Source: an uncultured Opitutales bacterium
Lineage (GTDB): Bacteria > Verrucomicrobiota > Verrucomicrobiia > Opitutales > Intestinicryptomonadaceae
Length of the DNA: 64,000 bases
Direction: 5' to 3'
NCBI GenBank assembly: GCA_934613645.1
Contig: CAKTTC010000008.1
Coordinates: 1 to 64,000 of the forward strand
This document shows positions 35,735-45,015 of the stretch, piece by piece. Numbering within the stretch: position 1 is the first letter of the stretch; each line of letters opens with the position of its first letter. The position numbers were made by a program, and so were the translations under genes. Under the pieces are notes generated by a model that saw nothing but the letters and a program-made list of their open reading frames with translations, was not told the DNA's origin and ran no database searches.

Positions 35735-35770
35735 AAAAAAAAGCGGAGACTGGGACGACCCAATCTCCGC
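35735..35770 (-). terminator. Terminator after the Cys-rich lipoprotein gene
   Basis: Minus strand: GCGGAGATTGGG/CCCAGTCTCCGC, loop TCGT, one mismatch, followed by eight T. Stem spans 35743-35770. It lies 27 nt beyond the stop. Confidence 0.85.
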
Positions 35771-35797
35771 CTGAAACAACTGACTAAAGCCTACACC

Positions 35798-36043
35798 TTA
35801 TTTTGCGGGAGTCTGCGCCTTGGGGCACTGAGCCTGAGGGCATTGTGCTTTGGGGCACTGGGCTTTGTCGCAAGCCTTTTGGGGGCATGCCTGCGGGCAA
35901 GTGCCTTTCGGGCACTGGCAGTTTACGCAAGCACAGGCGGGACACGCCTTCTGCTGACAGGCCGACTTGTCGCAAGTGCCGCAGCACGCGCTCAACGCGA
36001 ATGCGCAGGCAATTATTGATGTAAACGCTAATATTTTTTTCAT
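35798..36043 (-). CDS. Small cysteine-rich lipoprotein
   Basis: 81 residues with 16 cysteines. The N terminus MKKILAFTSIIACAFALSACC has a lipobox (LSAC), so the product should be a membrane-anchored lipoprotein. The mature part is a string of short Cys units: CGTCDKSACQQKACPAC, then imperfect CPKGTC, CPQAC, CPKAQC and CPQAQC repeats. A clear GGAGAT ribosome binding site precedes the ATG at 36043 and a strong terminator follows, so it is a real single-gene unit. Metal binding or redox buffering would fit the cysteines but is inference; I know no named family. Confidence 0.85.
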   Translation of the reverse strand: MKKILAFTSIIACAFALSACCGTCDKSACQQKACPACACVNCQCPKGTCPQACPQKACDKAQCPKAQCPQAQCPKAQTPAK

Positions 36044-36088
36044 ATTTTCAATCTCCTTCAATTTCCTTTCGGATATTTTTGGAAGAGT

Positions 36089-37423
36089 TTAAGCGACTCT
36101 TTCCACGACAACCGACGAAGAGCTCGGGCGGCGCGGAGCAAGGCGGTATGCGTTGCGGAAATAGTCTATTGCGGAATCGAGGTTGTTTTCGTCGTTGTAG
36201 TGAATCATCAGAAGAGGCTCGCCCTGCTTTACCTGCGTGCCTATTTTCTTGACTTCCGTGACGCCCACATACGGGTCGATTTTTCCCGATTTCGTGATGG
36301 AAAGCATTTGAACGCCTCTTGCAATCTGCCCCGCGTTGATGTTGTGAACGTAGCCGCGTTTGGGCGCGGGGAGCTTTCTGACGTGCTTGGGCATTGGGTA
36401 TTTGCTCGGGTCTTCAAGCCACGGAGCCGAACCGCCCTGCGCCTTTATCATCTCGAGGAATTTTTTATACGCCGAGCCGTCTTCTATTGCGCGCTCAACC
36501 GCCTGTTTTGCCGAAAGCGTAGAACCCGCAACGCCCGCCAAGCGCAGAATTTCCATACCGAGCTTCAAAACAAGCTCTTTCATGTCTTCCGAGCCGTTGC
36601 CGCGGAGGAAATCCAACGCCTCCAGAACTTCGAAGCCCAAGCCGACGCAGTTGCCGAGCGGCTGGCTCATGTCGGTTACAAGCGCAACGCAGCGGTGCTT
36701 CATAACCCTTGCAACGCGCGTGATTGTGCGGGCAAGCTGCTTTGCCTGCTCCAAATCGTGCAGGTATGAGCCGTTGCCCCATTTAACGTCGACAACCAAG
36801 CCTTCAGAACCAACCGCGAACTTCTTGCTCAAAACGCTTGCGGCAATCAGCGGAAGGCTCGCAATAGTGGCGGTGCTTTGACGCATTTTGTAGAGCTTTG
36901 CATCTACGGGCGAAATCGACTGGTCGTGCTCGCAAATGGCGCAACCCACGGTGGAGAGCTGTTTTTCAAACTCCGCAAGAGAAAGCTTTGTCCTCAAATT
37001 GGGAATCGACGAAAGTTTGTCGGCAACTGTGATTACAAAGTCCTCATCGGAACTTGTCATTCCGGGGACTACCACGCCGCACGCCGCGCCTATTGCCGAC
37101 AAAATCATAGTGGTTTTGTCGCCCACGCCGCCCGTTGAATACTTTGCGACTTTGGGCTTCGAGTTGTTCGACAAATCGAGCGTTTCGCCCGTGCCTATCA
37201 TTTCGTCTGCGAAATACGACGTTTCCTGCGCGGACATATCCTTGAAGAATATCGCCATAATGAGGGCGGCAAGCTGGTAGTCGGGCATTTCGTCGTCGAG
37301 AATTGAATCGACAATATTGCGAACTTCCTCTTCGGTGAATTCGTCGCCCTCGCACTTTTTTTCGATAAGATACGCGTAGGACGATTTAATGTTCAATTTT
37401 CCGATATTTTTCTTAATAGCCAT
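36089..37423 (-). CDS. Thymidine/pyrimidine-nucleoside phosphorylase
   Basis: 444 residues. The family signature for thymidine and pyrimidine-nucleoside phosphorylases is visible (KYSTGGVGDKTTMILSAIGAACG, phosphate-binding loop) together with SLPLIAASVLSKKFAVGSEGLVVDVKWGNG. It splits pyrimidine nucleosides with phosphate for salvage. Whether it prefers thymidine (DeoA) or both pyrimidines (Pdp) cannot be decided by reading. ATG 37423 is used; a TTG three codons earlier is unlikely. Confidence 0.92.
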   Translation of the reverse strand: MAIKKNIGKLNIKSSYAYLIEKKCEGDEFTEEEVRNIVDSILDDEMPDYQLAALIMAIFFKDMSAQETSYFADEMIGTGETLDLSNNSKPKVAKYSTGGVGDKTTMILSAIGAACGVVVPGMTSSDEDFVITVADKLSSIPNLRTKLSLAEFEKQLSTVGCAICEHDQSISPVDAKLYKMRQSTATIASLPLIAASVLSKKFAVGSEGLVVDVKWGNGSYLHDLEQAKQLARTITRVARVMKHRCVALVTDMSQPLGNCVGLGFEVLEALDFLRGNGSEDMKELVLKLGMEILRLAGVAGSTLSAKQAVERAIEDGSAYKKFLEMIKAQGGSAPWLEDPSKYPMPKHVRKLPAPKRGYVHNINAGQIARGVQMLSITKSGKIDPYVGVTEVKKIGTQVKQGEPLLMIHYNDENNLDSAIDYFRNAYRLAPRRPSSSSVVVERVA

Positions 37424-37675
37424 AATTTGCAATGTGTTTGAAGAGGCAACGATAGCAACTCTATTGTCGAATAAGGCATAGTCTAAAAAAAAAGTCCAGC
37501 AAAAAATGAGTTCGGAACGATTTTATTTTTTTACGCCTTAATATATTATGAATTTGAAATGAGACACCGCAAAAACCGAAATTGTTCCGCAAATGCGCAA
37601 AAAAATCGCGGCGGGCGGATGGGACGAATTTTTCGCTTGGCAAAAGGGAAGTATTGTGAAAATATTTGTGGCATA

Positions 37676-37912
37676 ATGGCGTCAAAGAAAAAAGGCGAAC
37701 CCGAATTCGAAAAAACACTGGGCGAACTGGAAGTCCTCGTGCAGGAGCTTGAGGACGGTTCGTTGTCGCTCGACGAATCGCTCGAAAAATACGCGCGCGC
37801 GAAGGAGTGCTTGGACTTCTGTCGAAAGAAGCTCTCCGACGCCGAGCTTAAAATAAACCGCATCAACGAAACAGGCTCTGCGCCGACGCCGTTGAATATC
37901 GACGAAGAATAA
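37676..37912 (+). CDS. xseB: Exodeoxyribonuclease VII small subunit
   Basis: 78 residues matching XseB: FEKTLGELEVLVQELEDGSLSLDESLEKYARAKECLDFC, a helical hairpin that binds the large subunit. The ATG at 37676 is chosen because it starts the family alignment; the frame is open upstream without homology. The large-subunit gene xseA is not in the window. It is followed after 4 nt by dxs, a neighbour also seen in many other bacteria. Confidence 0.93.
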   Translation: MASKKKGEPEFEKTLGELEVLVQELEDGSLSLDESLEKYARAKECLDFCRKKLSDAELKINRINETGSAPTPLNIDEE

Positions 37913-37916
37913 TTCC

Positions 37917-39785
37917 ATGTTAGAAAACATTCATTCTCCCGAAGATTTAAAGAAACTTTCGCCCCAGCAACTCCCGAAGCTTGCGGAGGAAATCAGGAGG
38001 GAAATAATAGACGTAACCTCGAAAAAGGGCGGACACGTCAGCCCGAACCTCGGCGTAATAGAGCTTACAATAGCCCTGCACCGCGTGTTCGACACCCCGA
38101 AAGACAAAATAATTTTCGATGTATCCCACCAGTGCTACACGCACAAACTTTTAACGGGACGCAACAACGAACTTTTCCAAAACCTGCGCCAGTCGGGCGG
38201 AATTAGCGGATTTTGCAACAGAAAGGAAAGCCCGCACGACGCGTTCGGCGCGGGGCACGCGGGAACGGCACTCTCGGCGGCTCTCGGCTTCGCCGCGGCG
38301 CGCGACAGAAACGGCACCGACGAAAACGTGATTGCCGTAGTCGGCGACGCGTCAATTTCAAACGGCGTTTCGCTTGAGGCTCTCAACAACATTTCGACAA
38401 CCACAAAAAAGATGATTGTGGTGCTAAACGACAATAAAATGTCGATTGCAAAAAATGTCGGGGCAATGTCGAAACACCTCAACAGTATTATCACAAACCC
38501 CTACTACAACCGTTTGTATTCCGATATGAACGACTTCCTCAAGAAGATTCTCGGAGACTCCGCAGTGGAGGTAAACGAGAGAATCCACAAGGGAATAAAA
38601 GGGTTTGTGCTGCCGTCTTCGCTGTTCGAAAACGTTGGAATGCTCTATATAGGGCCGATTGACGGGCACGATATCCCGACGCTTGAAAGATACCTGCAAT
38701 ACTGCAAAAGCTCCGACAAACCCGTCGTTTTGCACGTCGTTACCAAAAAGGGTAAAGGGCTGCCCGTGGCGGAAAAAAATCCCGAAAAATTCCACGGGGC
38801 TTCGCCGTATAATATCGAAACGGGAGAGTCGCTTTCGAACGACAAAACAATACCCAATTATCAGGACGTTTTCGGCAAGGCGTTGCTGGACTTGGCAAAA
38901 AAGGATAAAAAAATAGTGGGAATCACCGCCGCAATGGCGTCGGGAACGGGAATGGCAGCCCTGAAAAAGGAACTGCCCGACCAGTTCTACGACGTGGGAA
39001 TTGCCGAAGAACACGCGGCGGTTTTCGCGGCGGGACTTGCCTGCGAGGGTATCAAGCCCGTTGTGGCAATCTACTCAACCTTTATGCAGCGCGCCTACGA
39101 CTGCGCAATGCACGATGTCTGCCTGCAAAATCTGCCGGTAGTCTTCTGTATGGATAGAGCGGGACTCAGCCCCAACGACGGCGCAACGCACCACGGACTT
39201 TTCGATATCTCGATTCTCCGTTCCCTGCCCAACGCAATCATTATGCAGCCTTCAAACGAGGACGAACTCACCGATATGCTGTGGACGGCAATAGAAGCCA
39301 AAGCCCCCGTGTTCATTCGCTACCCGCGCGGCAAGGCGGAGGGCGTGAAAATAAAAGACGCGCCACAAAAACTTGAGCTCGGCAAGGCGAAACAACTGAG
39401 AGAGTCGGACGGAAAACTTTGTATCTGGGCACTCGGGAATATGGTCGGCGAGGCGTTGAAAGTGGCAGATATGCTCAAAGAAGAATGCGGCGTGCAGGTT
39501 GGAGTTGTGGATGCGCGCTTTGTAAAACCGCTTGATAGAGAACTTCTGCTTAAACATGCCGATGAAAACGCCGTGATAGCCACAATGGAAGACCATGTCC
39601 GCGCAGGCGGATTCGGCTCGGCAGTGGGCGAATGCCTGCTTGAAAATAATAAAAAGTGTAAACTTGAAGTTGTAGGCTGGCCCGATCAGTTTATCCCGCA
39701 TGGAAGTAGCGTTGCGGCAATCCGTGAGAAATTCGGACTTGGAACGCGTCAAATTGCAGATAAATTGAAGATGCTTGTAAAATAG
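37917..39785 (+). CDS. dxs: 1-deoxy-D-xylulose-5-phosphate synthase
   Basis: 622 residues, normal length. Thiamine-diphosphate enzyme: DVSHQCYTHKLLTGR, GHAGTALSAALGFA, GDASISNGVSLEALNN (TPP motif), transketolase-like AEEHAAVFAAGLA and DRAGLSPNDGATHHG. It makes DXP, the first intermediate of the MEP isoprenoid pathway and a thiamine/PLP precursor. The polyprenyl synthetase that uses the pathway's products lies at 62997. Confidence 0.97.
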   Translation: MLENIHSPEDLKKLSPQQLPKLAEEIRREIIDVTSKKGGHVSPNLGVIELTIALHRVFDTPKDKIIFDVSHQCYTHKLLTGRNNELFQNLRQSGGISGFCNRKESPHDAFGAGHAGTALSAALGFAAARDRNGTDENVIAVVGDASISNGVSLEALNNISTTTKKMIVVLNDNKMSIAKNVGAMSKHLNSIITNPYYNRLYSDMNDFLKKILGDSAVEVNERIHKGIKGFVLPSSLFENVGMLYIGPIDGHDIPTLERYLQYCKSSDKPVVLHVVTKKGKGLPVAEKNPEKFHGASPYNIETGESLSNDKTIPNYQDVFGKALLDLAKKDKKIVGITAAMASGTGMAALKKELPDQFYDVGIAEEHAAVFAAGLACEGIKPVVAIYSTFMQRAYDCAMHDVCLQNLPVVFCMDRAGLSPNDGATHHGLFDISILRSLPNAIIMQPSNEDELTDMLWTAIEAKAPVFIRYPRGKAEGVKIKDAPQKLELGKAKQLRESDGKLCIWALGNMVGEALKVADMLKEECGVQVGVVDARFVKPLDRELLLKHADENAVIATMEDHVRAGGFGSAVGECLLENNKKCKLEVVGWPDQFIPHGSSVAAIREKFGLGTRQIADKLKMLVK

Positions 39786-39798
39786 TTGAAAAAAGTTC

Positions 39799-39827
39799 TT
39801 GCATTTGCCGCAGGAATGTGGTCTATA
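39799..39827 (+). promoter_or_regulatory. Predicted tRNA promoter
   Basis: TTGCAT (39799-39804), 17-nt spacer, TCTATA (39822-39827), about 15 nt before the tRNA 5' end. Confidence 0.55.
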
Positions 39828-39842
39828 TGATTAAATAATTAT

Positions 39843-39898
<56 letters not shown>

Positions 39899-39919
<21 letters not shown>

Positions 39920-40053
39920 ATTTTTGAAGCCGCGCAATTTGTGCGGCTTTTCTTTTTTCAGGGCTTGGAGTTGAGCAAATGTATAGAAGCCAAACTCACT
40001 TTAGCCGACAATCAAAGGCACATTGGCTTTCGCCAATCGCCGCCACTTTAGGA
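39899..40053 (+). repeat. Direct repeat copy 1: tRNA 3' end, terminator and module A
   Basis: This 155-bp segment (tRNA 3' end from CAAATCC, the terminator, a linker and a module A hairpin) recurs at 40159-40313 with constant offset 260 and only a few substitutions (for example TTTAGCCG versus TTTACACG). It looks like a partial tRNA duplication separated by an F module. Confidence 0.85.
39927..39958 (+). terminator. Terminator after tRNA-fMet
   Basis: 9-bp stem AAGCCGCGC/GTGCGGCTT (one G-T), loop AATTT, then TTCTTTTTT. Starts 7 nt after the tRNA. Confidence 0.9.
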
Positions 40054-40158
40054 AATGTAAAAAATTCATCACAAAAGTTGCGAAGCAAGCTTTTGGGAAG
40101 CATAAACGCGCTAGCGTTTACCCGTAGGGCGAGACGAGCACCGCTGTGCGAGCGAGTG

Positions 40159-40313
40159 CAAATCCAATCCCTGCATCCAATTTTTGAAGCCGCGCAATTT
40201 GTGCGGCTTTTCTTTTTTTAGGGATTGGAGTTGAGCAAATGTATAGAAGCCAAACTCACTTTACACGACAATCAAAGGCGTATTGGCTTTCGCCAATCGC
40301 CGCCACTTTAGGA
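40159..40313 (+). repeat. Direct repeat copy 2: orphan tRNA-fMet 3' end and terminator
   Basis: It contains the last 21 nt of the tRNA (CAAATCCAATCCCTGCATCCA) without a 5' part and a second copy of the terminator (40187-40209). It cannot encode a tRNA. The upstream junction is the end of an F module (GAGCGAGTGCAA). Confidence 0.85.
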
Positions 40314-40698
40314 AAGTCAAAAAACTTAAACTAGAAGACAAAGCGGGATTGAATGAAATTCAATCCGTGCCACTTTAAGTTAAAAAGCGTGAGGATCGAG
40401 GCAGAAAACAAGCGAAGCGCGTTTGAGATTTTTTGCGTAGCAAAAAAGACCCCGAAGGGGCGCGATGGGGCGTAGCCCACGCGTCAATTTGTGTTTTGGG
40501 CTTTAACCAAAGAGCAAAGGCACATCGGCAAAGCCGATTGCCGCCGCTTTCGGAAATGTAAAAAATGCCCGAGAGCGTTTGCTTCGACGAGTTTTTAAAA
40601 TCAAAAAGCGGAACAAATGTTCCGCTTTATTAAATAAAAAACTTTAACCCCAAGACAAAGGCGTATTGAACAAAGTTCAATCGCCGCCGCTTTAAGTT

Positions 40699-41012
40699 AA
40701 AAAGCGTGAGGCTCGAGGCAGGACTTGCGTTTTGGCGAGCGTAAGCGGGCTGTAGCCCGTAACCACAAAAGTTGCGAAGCAAGCTTTTGGGGAGAATAAA
40801 ACACGAAGTGTTTTACCCGTAGAGCGAGAACAGCGCGGATTTTGCGCAAGCAAAACCAAGCGAGCGAGTTCAATCGAAGCCAAAACCAAGTGATGCCCGA
40901 GAGCGTTTCTTTCGGCAGTTTTTTATAATCAATGGAGATTGAACGTTGTTCAATCTCCACTACTTTTTTTAACAAAAACTGCCGCCGAAAGAAACGCGCC
41001 CTCACGCTTTTT
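40699..41012 (+). repeat. M3: composite element with covaried terminal repeats and nested F module
   Basis: Ends AAAAAGCGTGAGG (40699-40711) and CCTCACGCTTTTT (41000-41012): both ends carry the same C-to-T change relative to M1, M2 and M4. The terminal fold-back (arms from 40903 and to 40997) is built on GCGTTTCTTTCGGC with inner perfect hairpin TGGAGATTGAAC-GTT-GTTCAATCTCCA (40933-40959). An F module (about 40767-40871) interrupts the left hairpin. The right end contains the dnaE stop codon. Confidence 0.8.
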
Positions 41013-44000
41013 TGCGAGGGGGGAAGCGGCGTTCGCGATCAGGCGTGGGAGAGGCCTTGGGCTTGAAGTCAATTACGGCGGGCTCTTTGGCGAGCTTGCG
41101 GAAAACCTCCTGATTGTAGTCGCTTTGAGTTACGCCGTCGTGAGAAAATTCTATGAAACTGTCGTCGGCAATGCCGATTTTGAGAACGTGCTTGATTGTG
41201 CTGCCGGGGGCGTAGTTGTAGATGCACTGACTGAGCTGCTTGATGAAATGCTCGGGCGAGTTGTATGGAGAAATCAGCCATTGAATCTCCTCAATGCTTG
41301 AAGAAATCGCCTCGGACATGGGAATGATTTTTTCGCCCATAAGACGTAGCTCAGTACCGTCGTCGGAGCGGCATTCGCCGATGACACAAAAACATCTGCC
41401 GTCAATCGCGCCGATGTCGGGATTGCCCTTGGCGTCGGTGTGGCCGCGCTCCTTGAGCGACTTCATCAATTCGTCGTAGGCGTCGGCGTAGACGTTTATC
41501 TGGTAAGTTTTCGAGTTGTTCCTGCCCGAAATGGTGAAAAAGCACCACGGGCGGTTGTCCTTCTTGGATAGACGCTTTACCACGTTGGAAACCACGCCGC
41601 AAACGCGGAAGCGGGCGCGCTTTATGCGCTGAACCGCCGCGGCGGAGGGAACGTCCTCAAGAGCGGTGTCGAACTTGGCGAACTCGTTCATGGGGTGCCC
41701 CGAGACGTAGAAGCTGAGCAAATCGCGCTCGTGTTGTAGCTTTTCGGCGAGCGACATCGGGGGAGCGGAAGTGTCGATGATTGAGCTGTTGGCGTCCTCG
41801 CCCGCGCCCATGTCGAACATTTCGAACATGTTTGTCTGCCCCGCGGCGCGATCCTTTTCAAGCTCGGCGGAGTGCCCCAAAATGGTGTCGAGACTCTTGA
41901 ACAGATGGGCGCGGTCAATGTTGAAGCCGTCGAACGCGCCCGTGAGAACGAGATTTTCCATCACGCGGCGGTTGACGTTCTTTGTGCCCACGCGTTCGAC
42001 GAAATCGAAGATGTCCTTGAATTCGCCGTTTGCGTCGCGTTCGGCGACAATCGCGCGGGCGGGCTCGCTGCCGATTCCCTTGATTGCCGCGAAGCCGAAG
42101 CGGATTGCGCCCGCCGACTCCCTGAAGAGGTTGCCTTGCAAATCGGGCTTCCATTCGGGATCGATGATAGGCGTGAACATTTCGCGCGAAACGTTGATGT
42201 CGGGCCCGAGAATTTTTATGTTGATTGCCTCCGCCGACTCAATGAACTTGGAAACTTTGTCCATGTTGCCGAGCTCGCTGGAGAGGATTGCCGCCATAAA
42301 TTCGACGGGATAGTTCGCCTTTAAAAACGCCGTTCTGTAGCTGAGCATTGCGTAGGCGGCGGAGTGCGACTTGTTGAAGCCGTATTGCGCAAACTTTTCG
42401 AGAACGGCGAAAATTCCCTCCGCCTCCTTGGCGGGCATGTTGTTGAATTTTTCCGCCTTGGAAACGAAAATTGCGCGCTGCTGCGCCATGACCTCGGGCT
42501 TCTTTTTGCCCATCGCGCGGCGGAGAATGTCGGCCTCGCCGAGCGTGTAGCCGGCAATGATTCGCGCGGCCATCATAACCTGCTCCTGATAGACGAGAAC
42601 GCCGTAAGTCTCGGTCACCAAATCCTTCAAAAGCGGGTGGGGAACCTGCATTTTGGAGGGGTCTTTTTTCGCCTCTATGAACTGGTCGATAAACTGCATT
42701 GGGCCGGGGCGGTAGAGGGCGATAAGGGCTATGATTTCCTCGAAAACGCTCAAGCCTATGCGGCGGCAGAGGTTCTGCATGCCCTCGCTTTCAAGCTGGA
42801 AAACGCCGACAGTTGTGCCGCTGTTGAGCAGCTTGAAAGTTGCGGGATCTTCGAGCGGAACTTCTTCGATGTCGAAAGACGGATAGTTGCGCGTGCGGCG
42901 CACGTTGTCCTGAGCGTCGGAAATGACGGTGAGAGTCTTTAGCCCGAGAAAGTCGGCTTTCAGCAGCCCGAGCTCCTCGACGGGCGTTTTTGCGAACTGG
43001 GTTGTGAGCGTCTTTTCCTGAATCATCATCGGAACGATGTTGTCAAGACGCTGGTCGCCGATGATGATGCCGCAGGCGTGCTTGCCGAGCTGGCGAATCA
43101 TACCCTCCAGAACCTTGCCCTGCTCGAAAACGTGCTTTACTTGGGGGTCGGTCTCGATTTCGTTGCGCAGCTCCGCCGACATATCGCGCGCCTTCTGGAG
43201 CGTCATTTTCAGCTCGTCGGGAATGAGCTTTGCAAGGGCGTTGCCGCGCTCGTATGAAAGCCCGTCGACGCGCGCGAGGTCGCGGACGACGGCCTTCGCG
43301 CCGAGCTTGCCGTAGGTTACGATGTTGGCAACCCTGTCCACGCCGTATTTGCCGCGGACGTATTCAATAACGTCGCCGCGGCGGCGTTCGCAAAAGTCTA
43401 CGTCGAAGTCGGGGGGCGAAACGCGCTCGAGCGAAAGCATTCGCTCGAAAAGCAGGTGGAAGCGGATAGGCTCGATGTCGGTAATCTTGATGAGGTAGGC
43501 AATCATGCAGCCCGCGCCCGAGCCTCTGCCGGGGCCTACTGGAATGCCCTGAGAGCGCGCCCAGTTGATGAAGTCCCAGACAATCAGAAAGTAGTCAACA
43601 AAACCCGCGCCGATGATGATTGAAAGCTCGTAGTCGAGCTTGTCGCAAAGGAATTTCGCCCTGTCGGCGGGCTCGTTGGGTTTGGGGACGTATGCTTCGG
43701 GGTGGTTGTAGTCTACACCGTAGCGTTTGAACATTCCCTTTTTGGAGAGATCGAAAAGCATAAGCCCGTTTTTCATCAGCTCGCGGCGGCGTTCCTCGGG
43801 GAGTGTGAAGTCGGCGGGCTTGCCGTTCTGCCTTAAAACCTCGTTTTTCTTGACTACATACAAGTCGAGAATACGGTTGAAATTGTCTTCGTCGCGGTCG
43901 TATTTTACGTCGGCGGGCTGCTCGTATTTGGGGTAGTGGTTCTCCCCCATCGGAATTTTTATGTCAACGCGCTCGGCAAGCTCTACGGTGTTGTCCAAGG

Positions 44001-44877
44001 CCTCAGGGAGGTCGGGGAAAAGCGATTCCATTTCCTCGCGCGTTTTGATGTAGAATTCCTTGTTGGGGTAGCGCATGCGCTTTTCGTCGGAAACGAGCGC
44101 GCCCGTGTTGATGCAAAGCATGGCATCGTGCGCGTCGGCGTCTTGGCGGTAGACGTAGTGGCTGTCGTTGGTGGCGACAATTTTCAGGTCGAACTCGCGC
44201 GCGAGCTTTATCAACCCCGGAATTACCTTTTTGTCGGCGGGCAGAAAGTGGTTCTGAACCTCGATGTAGTAGTTATCTTTGCCGAAAATATCGACGAATT
44301 TCCCCGTCACGCGCCGCGCGTTTTCGTAGTCGGAATACAGCAGATACTGGGAGGCCACGCCGTTTATGCAGCCGCTGAGCGCAATTATGCCCTCGGAGTA
44401 TTTCGCGAGCGTTTCGTAGTCTATCCTCGGCTTGCGGTAGTAGCCGCGCTCGAAGGATTCGCTGGTGAGCTTTGCAAGATTCAGAAAGCCCTTGTAGTCT
44501 TTGGCAAGAAGCGTTTTGTGGTGGATTTGGAATTTCGGGAAAAGTTCGGGCGTGAGCGAAGACGGGTCGCCCTCGATGGCGTCGATGTCGTCGGAGCGTT
44601 CGGAAGAGTCGCGGAGGGCTTTTTTCAGCTCCTTTACGTCGTCGCCCATGTTGTGGTCGTTGATGAAATACGCCTCCATTCCGATGAGCGGCTTTACGCC
44701 CGCCTTTGTGGCCGCCTGATAGAAGTCTATTGCCCCGCACATATTGCCGTGGTCGGTCATTGCAACAGCGGGCATACCAAGCTCCTTGACGCGCGAAATC
44801 AGAACGGGCAGCTTGGCGCAGCCGTCGAGGACGGAGTAGTCGGTATGGACGTGCAGGTGGACAAAATTCTTCGGCAT
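41002..44877 (-). CDS. dnaE: DNA polymerase III alpha subunit DnaE
   Basis: 1291 residues. The N-terminal PHP domain starts FVHLHVHTDYSVLDG; the polymerase palm carries PPDFDVDFCERRRGD with the catalytic aspartates; fingers, a helix-hairpin-helix region (GADINVSREMFTP, GIGSEPARAIV) and an OB-fold (RFRVCGVVSNVVKR) follow. It is longer than the about 1160-residue E. coli protein. ATG 44877 is chosen because it begins the PHP domain; the frame stays open far upstream over unrelated sequence. The last codons (K-K-A, stop) lie in repeat M3, so the C terminus has been shaped by that element. The predicted promoter leaves almost no leader. Confidence 0.95.
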   Translation of the reverse strand: MPKNFVHLHVHTDYSVLDGCAKLPVLISRVKELGMPAVAMTDHGNMCGAIDFYQAATKAGVKPLIGMEAYFINDHNMGDDVKELKKALRDSSERSDDIDAIEGDPSSLTPELFPKFQIHHKTLLAKDYKGFLNLAKLTSESFERGYYRKPRIDYETLAKYSEGIIALSGCINGVASQYLLYSDYENARRVTGKFVDIFGKDNYYIEVQNHFLPADKKVIPGLIKLAREFDLKIVATNDSHYVYRQDADAHDAMLCINTGALVSDEKRMRYPNKEFYIKTREEMESLFPDLPEALDNTVELAERVDIKIPMGENHYPKYEQPADVKYDRDEDNFNRILDLYVVKKNEVLRQNGKPADFTLPEERRRELMKNGLMLFDLSKKGMFKRYGVDYNHPEAYVPKPNEPADRAKFLCDKLDYELSIIIGAGFVDYFLIVWDFINWARSQGIPVGPGRGSGAGCMIAYLIKITDIEPIRFHLLFERMLSLERVSPPDFDVDFCERRRGDVIEYVRGKYGVDRVANIVTYGKLGAKAVVRDLARVDGLSYERGNALAKLIPDELKMTLQKARDMSAELRNEIETDPQVKHVFEQGKVLEGMIRQLGKHACGIIIGDQRLDNIVPMMIQEKTLTTQFAKTPVEELGLLKADFLGLKTLTVISDAQDNVRRTRNYPSFDIEEVPLEDPATFKLLNSGTTVGVFQLESEGMQNLCRRIGLSVFEEIIALIALYRPGPMQFIDQFIEAKKDPSKMQVPHPLLKDLVTETYGVLVYQEQVMMAARIIAGYTLGEADILRRAMGKKKPEVMAQQRAIFVSKAEKFNNMPAKEAEGIFAVLEKFAQYGFNKSHSAAYAMLSYRTAFLKANYPVEFMAAILSSELGNMDKVSKFIESAEAINIKILGPDINVSREMFTPIIDPEWKPDLQGNLFRESAGAIRFGFAAIKGIGSEPARAIVAERDANGEFKDIFDFVERVGTKNVNRRVMENLVLTGAFDGFNIDRAHLFKSLDTILGHSAELEKDRAAGQTNMFEMFDMGAGEDANSSIIDTSAPPMSLAEKLQHERDLLSFYVSGHPMNEFAKFDTALEDVPSAAAVQRIKRARFRVCGVVSNVVKRLSKKDNRPWCFFTISGRNNSKTYQINVYADAYDELMKSLKERGHTDAKGNPDIGAIDGRCFCVIGECRSDDGTELRLMGEKIIPMSEAISSSIEEIQWLISPYNSPEHFIKQLSQCIYNYAPGSTIKHVLKIGIADDSFIEFSHDGVTQSDYNQEVFRKLAKEPAVIDFKPKASPTPDRERRFPPRKKA

Positions 44878-44887
44878 TGTATGGGCG

Positions 44888-44918
44888 ATTTTAACCGACC
44901 ACCGCGCGGGTATGTCAA
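44888..44918 (-). promoter_or_regulatory. Predicted dnaE promoter
   Basis: Minus strand: consensus TTGACA (44918-44913), 19-nt spacer, TAAAAT (44893-44888), then 10 nt to the ATG. Confidence 0.6.
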
Positions 44919-45015
44919 CACTATTAAAAAAAAGCGCGCTATTTTGAATGTTGCGTTCGAAAAAACTTGCAAAAAACCTTGTATTGTGCAGATTCTTGGG
45001 GGCATAAGGCAATAT

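Larger units (their letters stand above)
39920..41001. repeat. 1.1-kb intergenic block of nested repeats
   Basis: No gene. After the tRNA come the two direct-repeat copies with an F module between them (40068-40158), module A copies (about 40000-40062, 40260-40322, 40325-40382, 40502-40563, 40640-40696), the left part of an M element (40382-40630) and complete M3 (40699-41012). F-type hairpins also sit nested inside M3. Confidence 0.8.

Noticed and set aside
40159..40179. Second tRNA gene
   Set aside because: Only the 3' 21 nt are present; there is no acceptor 5' strand, D arm or anticodon arm.
40382..41012. Insertion sequence remnant
   Set aside because: Terminal inverted repeats exist, but no transposase fragment is readable in any frame; described as a non-autonomous repeat instead.
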